From the NCBI RefSeq assembly GCF_035917235.1, contig NZ_CP108423.1:5361501-5425500 (forward strand): a stretch of DNA of 64,000 bases. The letters run 5' to 3'. This document shows, piece by piece, positions 42,417-52,928 of the stretch. This DNA is from Streptomyces sp. NBC_01294 (lineage in GTDB: Bacteria; Actinomycetota; Actinomycetes; Streptomycetales; Streptomycetaceae). Each line of letters begins with the position of its first letter. Positions within the stretch are counted from its first letter, which is position 1. The translations under genes and the position numbers were made by a program. A model generated the notes under the pieces. The model did no database searches and was not told the DNA's origin. It worked only from the letters and a program-made list of their open reading frames with translations.

Positions 42417-44999
42417 CTAGCCCCGAGCGGCAGCGTCGGCGGCCTGCGCCTTCAGCGCACGCTCGACCCCCGCACGCGACTCCGAGACCAACCGCCGCAG
42501 GGCCGCGTTCGGCTCGGCCGAGGCCAGCCACGCGTCCGTCGCGTCCAGCGTCTCCTGCGAGACCTGGAGGGACGGGTACAGCCCCACCGCGATCTGCTGG
42601 GCGATCTCGTGGCTGCGGCTGTCCCAGACCTCCTTGACCGCCGCGAAGTACCGCGCGGTGTACGGGGCCAGCAGCTCGCGCTGGTCGGTCTGGACGAAGC
42701 CGCCGATCACCGCCTCCTGCACCGCGTTGGGCAGGTCGCCGGACTCCACCACCGAGGCCCACGCCGCGGCCTTGGCCTCCGCCGTCGGCCGCGCCGCCCG
42801 CGCGGTCGCCGCGTGGCGCTCGCCGGCCGCCGTGGCGTCGCGCTTCAGCTCCGCCGCGATGGCCGGCTCGTCGGCGACACCCGTCGCGGCGAGCCGCTCC
42901 AGGAACGCCCACCGCAGCTCGGTGTCGACGGCCAGGCCCTCGATCTCCGCCGAGCCGTCCAGCAGCGCCGACAGGTAGGTCAGCTGCCCCTCGGTGCGGG
43001 CCGTGGCCGCGAACGCCCGCGCCCACGCCAGCTGGTGGTCGCTCGCAGGCTCCGCCCCGCGCAGGTGCTCCAGGGTGGCCTCGGTCCAGGCCGCCAGGCC
43101 CTGCTCCCGCCACGCCGGGTCGGCGTACAGGTCGATGGCCAGCTTCACCTGCCGGTGCAGCGACTGGACCACGCCGATGTCGGACTCCTTGCCGATGCCC
43201 GAGAGGACCAGCGCGAGGTAGTCGCGGGTGGCGAGCTCGCCGTCACGCGTCATGTCCCAGGCCGAGGCCCAGCACAGGGCGCGCGGCAGGGACTCCGAGA
43301 AGTCGCCGATGTGCGCGGTGACCGTGGCGAGGGACTCCTCGTCCAGGCGGACCTTCGCGTATGACAGGTCGTCGTCGTTCAGCAGCACGACCGCCGGGCG
43401 GGCACGGCCCACGAGCTCCGGCACCGTGGTCAGCGCGCCGTCGATGTCCAGCTCGATCCGGTCGGTGCGCACGAGCGCGCCGTCCTGGAGCTCGTAGAGG
43501 CCGAGCGCGATCCGGTGCGGGCGCAGGGTGGACTCGCCCTTGGCGCCGGCGGGCAGCGCGGGCGCCTCCTGGCGGATGCCGAAGGCGGTGATCGCACCGT
43601 CCGGGCCGGTGGTGATCTCCGGGCGCAGGACGTTGATGCCGGCCGTCTCCAGCCACGCCTTCGACCAGGCGGTCAGGTCGCGGCCCGAGGTCTCCTCCAG
43701 GGCGCCCAGCAGGTCGGACAGGCGCGTGTTCCCGAAGGCGTGCGCCTTGAAGTACGCCTGCACGCCCTTGAAGAAGGCATCCGTGCCGACGTAGGCGACG
43801 AGCTGCTTGAGCACCGAGGCGCCCTTGGCGTACGTGATGCCGTCGAAGTTGACCATGACGTCGTCGAGGTCACGGATGTCCGCCATGATCGGGTGCGTGG
43901 ACGGCAGCTGGTCCTGCCGGTACGCCCACGTCTTCATGGAGTTGGCGAAGGTGGTCCACGCGTGCGGCCACTTCGTGCCCTCCGCGTACGCCTGGCAGGC
44001 GATCGACGTGTACGTCGCGAAGGACTCGTTCAGCCACAGGTCGTTCCACCACTCCATGGTGACCAGGTCGCCGAACCACATGTGCGCGAGCTCGTGGAGG
44101 ATCGTCTCCGCGCGGCCCTCGTACGCCGCGTCCGTCACCTTCGAGCGGAAGACGTACTGGTCACGGATGGTGACCGCGCCCGCGTTCTCCATGGCGCCCG
44201 CGTTGAACTCCGGGACGAAGAGCTGGTCGTACTTGGCGAAGGGGTAGTCGTAGGCGAACTTCTCCTGGAACCAGTCGAAGCCCTGCCGGGTCACCTCGAA
44301 GATCGCGTCCGCGTCGAGGAACTCGGCGAGCGAGGGCCGGCAGTAGATGCCGAGCGGCACGGACTGGCCGTTCGGGCCCTCGTAGGAGCTGTGCACCGCG
44401 TGGTACGGGCCGACGATCAGCGCCGTGATGTACGAGGAGATGCGCGGGGTCGGCTCGAAGCGCCAGACGTTGTCCTTGACGTCGGCGGCCTCCGGCGTCG
44501 GGGAGTTCGAGATGACCGTCCAGCCCTCGGGGGCCGTCACGGTGAACTGGAACGTGGCCTTCAGGTCGGGCTGCTCGAAGCTGGCGAAGACCCGCCGCGC
44601 GTCCGGCACCTCGAACTGGGTGTAGAGGTACGCCTGCTGGTCGACCGGGTCCACGAAGCGGTGGAGGCCCTCACCGGTGTTGGTGTAGGCGCAGTCCGCG
44701 ACGACCCGGAGCTCGTTGGCCCCGGCCGTCAGGTTCTCCAGGGCGATGCGGGAGTCCCGGAAGACCTCGGCGACGTCCAGGGACTTGCCGTTGAGGACGA
44801 CCTCGTGGACCGCCGGGGCGACGAGGTCGATGAAGGTCCCGGCCCCGGCCTCGGCCGACTGGAAGCGCACGGTGGTCACGGACGGGTAGGTCCCACCTGC
44901 CTGCGCACCGCTGAGATCGAGTTCGATCTCGTAGGAGTCGACGGTGAGCAGCTTGGCCCGCTGCTGAGCCTCTTCACGGGTGAGATTCGTGCCTGGCAC
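42417..44999 (-). CDS. pepN: Aminopeptidase N, M1 family (copy 1)
   Basis: An 860-residue cytosolic zinc aminopeptidase. The substrate-binding GAMEN motif is at 268-272; the zinc site is HELAH at 302-306 with the third ligand Glu325 in WLNESFA. The C-terminal half is the helical ERAP1-like domain usual in the family. GTG 44999 (MPGTNLTREEAQQRA) is chosen because AAAGGAG precedes it by about 9 nt; the frame stays open upstream to 45461 without a matching start. A second, diverged paralogue lies 10 kb to the right. Confidence 0.94.
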   Translation of the reverse strand: MPGTNLTREEAQQRAKLLTVDSYEIELDLSGAQAGGTYPSVTTVRFQSAEAGAGTFIDLVAPAVHEVVLNGKSLDVAEVFRDSRIALENLTAGANELRVVADCAYTNTGEGLHRFVDPVDQQAYLYTQFEVPDARRVFASFEQPDLKATFQFTVTAPEGWTVISNSPTPEAADVKDNVWRFEPTPRISSYITALIVGPYHAVHSSYEGPNGQSVPLGIYCRPSLAEFLDADAIFEVTRQGFDWFQEKFAYDYPFAKYDQLFVPEFNAGAMENAGAVTIRDQYVFRSKVTDAAYEGRAETILHELAHMWFGDLVTMEWWNDLWLNESFATYTSIACQAYAEGTKWPHAWTTFANSMKTWAYRQDQLPSTHPIMADIRDLDDVMVNFDGITYAKGASVLKQLVAYVGTDAFFKGVQAYFKAHAFGNTRLSDLLGALEETSGRDLTAWSKAWLETAGINVLRPEITTGPDGAITAFGIRQEAPALPAGAKGESTLRPHRIALGLYELQDGALVRTDRIELDIDGALTTVPELVGRARPAVVLLNDDDLSYAKVRLDEESLATVTAHIGDFSESLPRALCWASAWDMTRDGELATRDYLALVLSGIGKESDIGVVQSLHRQVKLAIDLYADPAWREQGLAAWTEATLEHLRGAEPASDHQLAWARAFAATARTEGQLTYLSALLDGSAEIEGLAVDTELRWAFLERLAATGVADEPAIAAELKRDATAAGERHAATARAARPTAEAKAAAWASVVESGDLPNAVQEAVIGGFVQTDQRELLAPYTARYFAAVKEVWDSRSHEIAQQIAVGLYPSLQVSQETLDATDAWLASAEPNAALRRLVSESRAGVERALKAQAADAAARG

Positions 45000-45138
45000 G
45001 CGGTCATCTCCTTTGATGGTGACGTTGCCCGGCCATCTTTCCACGGGGCGCGGGTCACCGCCTCGGAGTAATCCACGGGCGAACGCGAGGTCGGATTCCC
45101 GCCGGACAGCGCCGGGCGGCGGCGGCACGCTGGTGGGC

Positions 45139-45642
45139 ATGAGCAGCAGGTACTGGGCGAGGCCCATCGAGGGAGCGGTGCTCCAGGAGCTCCGGGTACG
45201 TGACGACGCGGGGCGCGGGTGCGTCCCGTACACCGACGAGGAGGGCGGCGCTCCGCTGAGGTGCTGCCTGCGCCCGAGCGAGGCGGGCGAGGCGATCGCG
45301 CTCGTCTCGTACGCACCGCTGCGGCGCTGGGCCGCGGCCACCGGCGCGCAGCCCGGTGCGTACGACGAGCAGGGGCCCGTCTTCGTGCACGCCGAGGACT
45401 GCGGCGGGCCGCCGTCCGGGGGCGGGGGATACCCCTTCGCCCGGCCGGGCGTGCAGCGCACCGCCCGGCGCTACAGCGCCCGCGGGCACATCCTCGGCGG
45501 GCGGTTCCTCACCCTCGGTGAGGAACCCGGGGCCGTGATCGGGCAGGCCCTGGACGAGGCCTTCGCCGATCCGGAGGTCGCCCTCGTGCACGTGCGGGCC
45601 GTCGAGTTCGGCTGCTTCCTCTTCGAGGTGCGCAAGCCGTGA
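45139..45642 (+). CDS. DUF1203 family protein
   Basis: A 167-residue cytoplasmic protein matching the DUF1203 pattern: a short N-terminal strand region, the CCLRPSEAGEAIALVSYAPL core, the acidic VFVHAEDCGG turn, and a C-terminal VALVHVRAVEFGCFLFEV strand. No enzymatic motif is known. ATG 45139 has only a weak ribosome site. It is divergent from pepN and convergent with asd. Confidence 0.85.
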   Translation: MSSRYWARPIEGAVLQELRVRDDAGRGCVPYTDEEGGAPLRCCLRPSEAGEAIALVSYAPLRRWAAATGAQPGAYDEQGPVFVHAEDCGGPPSGGGGYPFARPGVQRTARRYSARGHILGGRFLTLGEEPGAVIGQALDEAFADPEVALVHVRAVEFGCFLFEVRKP

Positions 45643-45700
45643 CACGCAGAAGGGGAGGGAGCCGGGCGGGCTCCCTCCCCTTCTGCGCACGGCGGCTGCG

Positions 45701-46912
<1,212 letters not shown>

Positions 46913-46970
46913 TTAGCGTCCGATCTGCCATGACCGGTATCCGGACATGGCGGACCACAGACCGAACAGG

Positions 46971-46997
46971 CCGTACTGGCCGTACCGACCGTACCGG
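46971..46997. repeat. Triple 9-bp tandem repeat upstream of M28 gene
   Basis: CCGTACTGG, CCGTACCGA and CCGTACCGG lie in tandem, 30 bp before the GTG of the M28 peptidase, in the 297-bp divergent asd/M28 gap. It may be a helical-phased regulator site or a slippage product. Confidence 0.6.
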
Positions 46998-47026
46998 CCC
47001 AACATTCCGACTCGGGGAGATCCACC

Positions 47027-48517
47027 GTGCGCGCCATCCGCCACCGCCGCCGGTCCATACCGGCGCTCGCCGCCCTCGCGGCCGCCGCCGTCGCCGCACC
47101 CGTCCTGCTGTCCGCCGCTCCGGCGGCCGCCCACCCGCGCGAGGGCAGGCTGGCCAAGGAGCTGGTCGAGGAGGTCGGCGTCCGCGGCGCCTACCGCCAC
47201 CTGGCGAAGTTCCAGCAGATCGCCGACGCCAACGGCGGCAACCGCGCCGCCGGCACGCCCGGCCACGCGGCCTCCGCCGCGTACGTGCACGACACGCTGA
47301 AGAAGGCCGGGTACGACGTCTCGTACCAGGACTTCGACATCTACGAGGCGCACACCAGGACGGAGAAGACCACCGTCCTCGGCCAGGGCACCCGTGAGCT
47401 GGCCACCGCCGCCTTCACCTTCACCCGGTCCACCCCGGCCGGCGGCCTGGCCGCGCCGCTCGCGCCCGCCCGGGTCGACGAGACCCCCGGCTGCACGGCG
47501 GACGATTACCCGGCGGGCGCCTTCGCCGGGAAGATCGCCCTGGTCAAGCGGGGTGCCTGCACCTTCGTGGAGAAGCAGCGGGCCGCCGCGGCCGCGGGCG
47601 CGATCGGCGTCATCGTCTACAACCACAGCGGCACCACCCCGGTGCGCGGCGGGTTCTCCTCGCCCGCGGAGGGGATCATCCCGAGCGCCGGCATCACGCT
47701 GGCCGACGGCGAGGCGCTGGCCGCGGCCGCGGCCGGGGGCGAGGTGTCCGTACGCCTGGAGCTCGACCAGGAGCACGTGAAGAAGACCACCCGCAATGTG
47801 ATCGCCGAGACGAAGGGCGGCCGCTCCGACTGCGTGGTGACCGTCGGCGCCCACCTGGACTCGGTCCCCGAGGGTCCCGGCATCAACGACAACGGGTCCG
47901 GCTCGGCCGGTCTGCTGGAGGTGGCGCTCAAGCTCGCGGAGGAGGGCGCCAACAAGAAGGGCAAGGGCAAGCAGCCCGCCAACAAGGTCCGCTTCGGCTG
48001 GTGGTCGGCGGAGGAGCTGGGCCTGCTGGGCTCGGAGCACTACGTCGCGCAGCTGTCCGAGAAGCAGAAGAAGGACATCGCGCTTTACCTGAACTTCGAC
48101 ATGATCGCCTCGCCGAACCCGGTGCAGTTCGTCTACGACGGCGACGACTCGGACAAGACGGGCGCGGGCGCGGGCCCGGCGGGCTCGGCGCAGATCGAGG
48201 CCCTGATCAACGGCTTCCTCGACAAGAAGCGCAAGCCGCACGAGGGCAGCGACTTCGACGGCCGCTCCGACTACGGCCCGTTCATCGCGAACGGCATCCC
48301 GGCCGGCGGCACCTTCACCGGGGCCGAGGGCGTCAAGACCGCCGAGCAGGCCGCGCGGTACGGCGGCACGGCGGGGGCCCCGTACGACCCGAACTACCAC
48401 AGGGCGGGGGACGACCTGAAGAACGTCGACCTCAAGGTCTTCGACACCAACCTGGACGTGATCGCGCACGCGGTCGGCACCTACGCCGAGTCGCTGCGCT
48501 CGCTCGGCAGGCCGTAG
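47027..48517 (+). CDS. Secreted M28 aminopeptidase with PA domain
   Basis: A 496-residue exported zinc aminopeptidase. The signal peptide (RHRRRSIPALAALAAAAVAA) ends near residue 36. A protease-associated domain (about 150-255, VKRGACTFVEKQRAAAAAGA) is inserted before the metal core: His in GAHLDSVPEG, Asp in GINDNGSGSAG, Glu-Glu in WWSAEELGLLG, Asp in NFDMIASP and His in NYHRAGDD. This matches the S. griseus aminopeptidase type. GTG 47027 is preceded by GGGGAG. Likely scavenges amino acids from extracellular peptides. Confidence 0.93.
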   Translation: MRAIRHRRRSIPALAALAAAAVAAPVLLSAAPAAAHPREGRLAKELVEEVGVRGAYRHLAKFQQIADANGGNRAAGTPGHAASAAYVHDTLKKAGYDVSYQDFDIYEAHTRTEKTTVLGQGTRELATAAFTFTRSTPAGGLAAPLAPARVDETPGCTADDYPAGAFAGKIALVKRGACTFVEKQRAAAAAGAIGVIVYNHSGTTPVRGGFSSPAEGIIPSAGITLADGEALAAAAAGGEVSVRLELDQEHVKKTTRNVIAETKGGRSDCVVTVGAHLDSVPEGPGINDNGSGSAGLLEVALKLAEEGANKKGKGKQPANKVRFGWWSAEELGLLGSEHYVAQLSEKQKKDIALYLNFDMIASPNPVQFVYDGDDSDKTGAGAGPAGSAQIEALINGFLDKKRKPHEGSDFDGRSDYGPFIANGIPAGGTFTGAEGVKTAEQAARYGGTAGAPYDPNYHRAGDDLKNVDLKVFDTNLDVIAHAVGTYAESLRSLGRP

Positions 48518-48651
48518 GGACCCGGGGAACGGTCCGAGGGGGGAACGGAACGGTCCGAGGGGGAGGCCCGAAGGGGAGCGGGCCGAGGGGGAAAGCCCGA
48601 GGGGGCGGTGCTCGTCAGAGCGCCGCCCCCTCGGTTTCCTGCCGCAGGGTG

Positions 48652-51600
48652 CTACGGGAGGACCTTCTCGATCTGCACGCTGCCGGTGCCGGCGGCGGTG
48701 CCGCGGGCGTTGAGCAGCTGGACCTGGCCGAAGAACTGCCGGCCCTCGGGGGCCGCGCTGGTGACCAGGACGTTCGCCGAGACCTGCGCGGTGGCGCCGG
48801 TGGCGAGGTTCACCGCGGCGGCCTCGTCGACCTGGACGGAGCCCAGGGCGGCCGAGAAGAACACGTCGCGGTAGTCGTACGTGGTGGAGCCGGCCGGGAC
48901 CGCGTAGCCGATCACCTTGACGGTGTAGGTGCCCGCGGCCGGGTTCACCAGGCTCACGGCCTCCTCGGAGTCGCCGTCGGCGGCGGAGCCGACCTTGACG
49001 CCGTCCTTGTAGACCTCGAGGTCGAGGTCGGCGGCGGTGTCGGAGACCTTGCCGATCGCGACGTCGAGGCGCGAGGTGCCCGCGGGCACCGCGATCTCGG
49101 TGGTGTGGGTCTCACCGTTCGCGATGGTCGGCTTGGCGACCTTCGCGGAGCCGAGCGGTCCGCCCTGGAGCTTGCCGCCGGTGATGGCCGCGGCATCGTT
49201 CCTGACGTTCCACTGGACCGGAGCCGGGGTGCCCTGCTTCACCTCGGGCAGGACCTTGACCGCGGGGTCGAAGGCCGCGCCGAGCACGGACACGTCCAGC
49301 TTGAACGGGTTGTCGAGCAGCGGCGACGTACGGCGCGACTCGACCTCGATCTCCCAGACGCCCGGCGTCGGCTCGGGGTACGAGCGCACGTCGGGGCGGC
49401 AGGTGTTCGCCGGGTTGTCGTAGTTCGGGTAGCAGTTGACCGTGGAGGTCGGGTCGACCGGCGTGCCGTACGGGTGGATCGCGATGAAGCGCGTCTGGCT
49501 GCCTGCCGCGAGACCGCCGAGGGCGACCTCGAGGGTCTTGGTGCCCGGCGGGACCGTCACGAAGTACGACTTGTGGCTGTTGCGCTGCACGGAGGACTTC
49601 TCCGACAGGGCGAAGGACGGCTTGGCCAGCGGGGCCGCCGCGACCACGGTCGTCAGGATCTGCTTGTCGATGCCCTCGGTGGTCTCGTCGTCCAGCTGCA
49701 GGATGCCGCTGTGCACGCCGGCCGTCTTGGCATTGGCCTCGACCTTGATGGTGACGGGCTTGTTCAGCGGCAGGGTGACGTAGTCGTAGCCGCCGATGAC
49801 CTTGAAGGTGCCGTCGTCGTTGCGCCAGCTCAGGTTGTGCCGGGTGCCGTATTTGACGCCGGTGGTGCGGGTGACGACGACGTTGTAGACCTTCTTCTGG
49901 CCGACCTTGAGGCCGCCCTCGCGGTCGTACAGGCCGGCGCCGAAGCCCGGGGTCTTGAGGAACTGGTCGATCGCGGTGTCGACCGGCGCCTTGACGGTGA
50001 ACTCGTTGGCCTTCGCGTCGCCCTGGATGGACTCCCACGCGCCGAGGACGTCGATGAGACCCGAACCCTGGGCGTGCGCCGGGACGTCCGCGATCTTCTT
50101 CGCGCTGCTGGTGAGCGCGACCCGCAGGGAGGACGGCGTCAGCTTGATGCCGTGCTGCTTCGCGGCCGAGAGCAGCAGGGCGCTGGCGCCCGCCGCCTGC
50201 GGCGAGGACATCGAGGTGCCCTGGAGCATGCCGTAACCGGCCGGCAGGTTGTAGCCGGCCTCCTTCACCGGGGCGCCGGGCATCCAGGTCTGGATGGTGT
50301 TGATGGACGCGCCGGGGGCGGTGATGGTCGGCGTGAAGCCGCCGTCCTCACGCGGACCGCGCGAGGAGAAGGGGAACATGTTGTACTTCGTGGCCACGCC
50401 GGAGCCGTAGTTGGCGGCCCAGGTCTCCTTGGAGACCGACGCGCCCACGGAGATGACCTTGTCCGCGAGGGCCGGGTCGCCGATGGTGTTGACGCCCGGG
50501 CCCGAGTTGCCGGCCGAGATGACCAGCTGGACGCCGTAGGTGTCGATGAGGTTCTTGTAGAGCTCGGCGCGCGCGTTGTTGCCGTCGTTCAGCGCCGGGA
50601 GACCGCCGATGGACATGTTGACGATGTCCACGCCGCGGTTGACGACGAGGTCGATCATGCCCTCGGTCAGCGCGATGTTGGTGCAGCCGCCGGACCAGGA
50701 GCAGGCGCGCGAGGAGACGAGCTTGGCGCCGGGCGCCTCGCCGTTCATCTTGCCGCCGAAGAGGCTGTTGGCGGCGGTGATGCCGGCGACGTGCGTGCCG
50801 TGCTCGGACTCGATGATGCCGACGTTGACGAAGTCGGCCTTCTTGCCGACCCAGTCACCGCCCAGCGGGTCCATCGGGACGTCCTTGCGGATCTCGATCA
50901 CGAACGGGATGTGCTCGGCGATCTCGGTCGCCGGGTTGTCCGTGCCGAAGTAGCCGATCTGGTAGCCGTCCTTGTACGGCTTCATCGGCTCGTTGTTCGT
51001 GAAGTCGCCGTCCTGGTCGGTGTCGACGCGGACGGTGCCGGCGGCCACGTCGTAGAGCAGGCCGAACCGGTCGGTGGTGTCACCGTCGCGGTTGACGTCG
51101 CCCTGCATGTCACCGGTGGCGGTGATCGACTCGCTGAAGCGGCTCCACTGGAAGTTGCCCTCCGGGGCCTTCCAGCTCTGGCCGCCCGCGGTGAAGGCGC
51201 CGCCGGTGGAGGTGACCGGGGTGATCTGGGCGCGCCAGGTGGCGTCGCCGTCGGCGATCGGGTCGGTCGCCGTCACCCAGTCGACGATCTTGCGCTCGCC
51301 GGTGGTGGTCTTCTGCAGGGCCGGGTGGCCGAGGTCGACACCCGAGTCCATGATGCCGATGGTCACGCCGCGGCCGTCGGCCTGCGGGTTCTTCTCGACG
51401 AAGTCCACCGCGCCGGTCTCGAAGGACGGGTTGTACGGGTTCTTCGCCGGGGTGTTCTTGTCCGGCGCCGCGTAGGTCTCGGCGGCGGTCTTCTTGGCCG
51501 CGCCGGCCTCCCGGCCCGCGTCGGGGCGCGGGTCCGGCAGCTGGATCTCGTGCCGCAGGTCGATGCCGTGCACGGAGGACAGCTTGGCGGCCGCCTTCAG

Positions 51601-51975
51601 GGCGGCCTCGGCCTGGGCGGTGGGCAGGTTGGCGCGCACGTAACCGAGGTTGTCGTACGTCTGGCCCACGGAGGCGCCCTTGACGGCGCCGAGCTGGTCC
51701 GCCACCTGCTTGGTCTGGCCGGGGGCAGTCGCGACCATGACGGTGACGTTGGCGTCACCCTTGGCCTTGGCCTCCTGAAGCAGCTCGGCGTCAGCCGAAC
51801 CGAGCTTCTGGTCGGCGGACTTGACCGCCGGGTTGGCGCCCGGGCCGTCGGCGGCGGTCGCCGCGAAGACGGGAGCGGCGCCAGTGGCCGCGAGGGCGGC
51901 GACGAGACCGGCCGCTGCCGCGACGCGCGCGACGCGTCTGGCCCCGGGTATCGAGCTGGGGGATTCGAGGGTCAT
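48652..51975 (-). CDS. Secreted subtilisin-like serine protease (S8)
   Basis: A 1107-residue exported protease. Signal peptide to about residue 39; inhibitor-like propeptide (about 60-140, VTVMVATAPGQTKQVADQLG); catalytic domain with Asp210 (IMDSGVDLGH), His392 (EHGTHVAGIT) and Ser588 (GTSMSSPQAAG). Between Asp and His lies an insertion with two EF-hand-like loops, DVNRDGDTTD and VDTDQDGDFTNNE, likely calcium sites. C-terminal beta domains (about 650-1107) include a PPC-type module. ATG 51975 is preferred over 51981 because AGGGA is well spaced. A 1329-residue antisense frame is an artefact of G+C bias. Confidence 0.93.
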   Translation of the reverse strand: MTLESPSSIPGARRVARVAAAAGLVAALAATGAAPVFAATAADGPGANPAVKSADQKLGSADAELLQEAKAKGDANVTVMVATAPGQTKQVADQLGAVKGASVGQTYDNLGYVRANLPTAQAEAALKAAAKLSSVHGIDLRHEIQLPDPRPDAGREAGAAKKTAAETYAAPDKNTPAKNPYNPSFETGAVDFVEKNPQADGRGVTIGIMDSGVDLGHPALQKTTTGERKIVDWVTATDPIADGDATWRAQITPVTSTGGAFTAGGQSWKAPEGNFQWSRFSESITATGDMQGDVNRDGDTTDRFGLLYDVAAGTVRVDTDQDGDFTNNEPMKPYKDGYQIGYFGTDNPATEIAEHIPFVIEIRKDVPMDPLGGDWVGKKADFVNVGIIESEHGTHVAGITAANSLFGGKMNGEAPGAKLVSSRACSWSGGCTNIALTEGMIDLVVNRGVDIVNMSIGGLPALNDGNNARAELYKNLIDTYGVQLVISAGNSGPGVNTIGDPALADKVISVGASVSKETWAANYGSGVATKYNMFPFSSRGPREDGGFTPTITAPGASINTIQTWMPGAPVKEAGYNLPAGYGMLQGTSMSSPQAAGASALLLSAAKQHGIKLTPSSLRVALTSSAKKIADVPAHAQGSGLIDVLGAWESIQGDAKANEFTVKAPVDTAIDQFLKTPGFGAGLYDREGGLKVGQKKVYNVVVTRTTGVKYGTRHNLSWRNDDGTFKVIGGYDYVTLPLNKPVTIKVEANAKTAGVHSGILQLDDETTEGIDKQILTTVVAAAPLAKPSFALSEKSSVQRNSHKSYFVTVPPGTKTLEVALGGLAAGSQTRFIAIHPYGTPVDPTSTVNCYPNYDNPANTCRPDVRSYPEPTPGVWEIEVESRRTSPLLDNPFKLDVSVLGAAFDPAVKVLPEVKQGTPAPVQWNVRNDAAAITGGKLQGGPLGSAKVAKPTIANGETHTTEIAVPAGTSRLDVAIGKVSDTAADLDLEVYKDGVKVGSAADGDSEEAVSLVNPAAGTYTVKVIGYAVPAGSTTYDYRDVFFSAALGSVQVDEAAAVNLATGATAQVSANVLVTSAAPEGRQFFGQVQLLNARGTAAGTGSVQIEKVLP

Positions 51976-52198
51976 CAGCATCCCTGGTAAGTGAAAGAAA
52001 CGGTCCGCATTTCGGTGCCGGATGACCGGTCAGCCTGTCGTAAGTGACAGCTGTTTGGGAACGGTTGTCATTGACCGAGACCTGTCATGGCGGACACTCG
52101 CCAGTGCGCGGTATGCGCCAGCACGGCCGTACCGGGGCACAGTGGTGCGAACCAGAGGGGCTGAGGAGTCGATTTATCGATTTGGTGGCCATGCGTCA
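51976..52198 (-). promoter_or_regulatory. Upstream region of the subtilisin gene with TGTCA motifs
   Basis: AT-richer non-coding DNA. It contains the perfect palindrome TGACCGGTCA (52023-52032), the dyad CTGTC-gtaagt-GACAG, and several further TGTCA/TGACA half-sites up to 52090. A growth-phase or nutrient regulator is a likely binder; which one is not readable. Confidence 0.45.
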
Positions 52199-52226
52199 GC
52201 CCCGGGACGCGGTCGCGTCCCGGGGC
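52199..52226. terminator. Strong hairpin after the CGNR gene
   Basis: A 13-bp perfect stem with core CCCCGGGACGCG / CGCGTCCCGGGG and a GT loop lies 22 nt past the CGNR stop codon. No T-run follows. Confidence 0.75.
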
Positions 52227-52248
52227 GGGTGTGACAGATTTCGGTCGT

Positions 52249-52812
52249 TCAGCGCTCGCGCGTGCGCGCGTAATGGCGTGAAGCCTTCGCCCGGTTTCCG
52301 CAGGCGGCCATCGAGCACCAGCGCCGCGTGCCGTTGCGCGAGGTGTCGTGGAAGTGCAGGACGCACGCTTCGGAGGAGCACTTGCGGATCCGCTCGGGCG
52401 TCGAGCCCAGCAGCTCCAGGTAGTTGCGGGCAGCCGTCCAGGCCGGACCCCAGGTGGGGTCGTCGAACTCGGCCCGCTCGCCCGGTCCTTCGGCGCTCAG
52501 GGTCAGCCGGATCCGGCCGTGCTCCAGCACCGCGTCGACCAGGGCCCGCGCGCTCTCGTCCGCCGGGTCCGCCACCGCGCGGGCCAGGGCCTCGCGGGCG
52601 GTCAGCAGGTGGATCAGGGTCGGCGCGTCCGCGCGGAAGCGGCCGGCCAGGCCGGCGCTCTCCAGCCAGAGCGCGAGTCCTTCGACCCGGGTCAGCCCGA
52701 AGGCCCCGGCGAAGAGGTCGACGGGCTCGCCCTCCCGGATCCACCGCGTGTTCAGCAGGTCGAGGGCGACCGGCTCCCCGGTCAGGGGGCGCGGGTCCGC
52801 GGTCGTCATCAC
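52249..52812 (-). CDS. CGNR zinc-finger regulator (ABATE domain)
   Basis: A 187-residue protein. The N-terminal ABATE-type region (EPVALDLLNTRWIREGEPVD) is predicted to bind a ligand; the C-terminal CGNR zinc finger has RKCSSEACVLHFHDTSRN and WCSMAACGNRAKASRHYAR, a DNA-binding motif of Streptomyces regulators. The start is ATG 52812 or 52809. It is divergent from a flavin-type oxidase gene with a perfect 10-bp inverted repeat between them, so it very likely controls that gene. Confidence 0.9.
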   Translation of the reverse strand: MMTTADPRPLTGEPVALDLLNTRWIREGEPVDLFAGAFGLTRVEGLALWLESAGLAGRFRADAPTLIHLLTAREALARAVADPADESARALVDAVLEHGRIRLTLSAEGPGERAEFDDPTWGPAWTAARNYLELLGSTPERIRKCSSEACVLHFHDTSRNGTRRWCSMAACGNRAKASRHYARTRER

Positions 52813-52859
52813 TCCGGCCTCCTGGCGCTCTGGCTAACCCCTCAAGAGTACGTGGCCGG

Positions 52860-52906
52860 TTGACGACCCTCGTTCTAACCTTTAATCTCGATGTAGAAGG
52901 TTAGAA
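52860..52906 (+). promoter_or_regulatory. Promoter and operator of the oxidase gene
   Basis: TTCTAACCTT (52873-52882) and AAGGTTAGAA (52897-52906) are perfect inverted arms with a 14-nt spacer. A -35 TTGACG at 52860-52865 and a -10 TAATCT at 52883-52888 (17-nt spacing) put the operator on the promoter of the gene at 52929. Confidence 0.8.
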
Positions 52907-52928
52907 TCGTTCTGGGGAAGGTATCGCC

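Noticed and set aside
48001..51990. 1329-codon plus-strand open frame opposite the subtilisin gene
   Set aside because: Mirror of the real gene; VDLGDLDEV-type repeats are reverse translations of common codons and no family motif is present.
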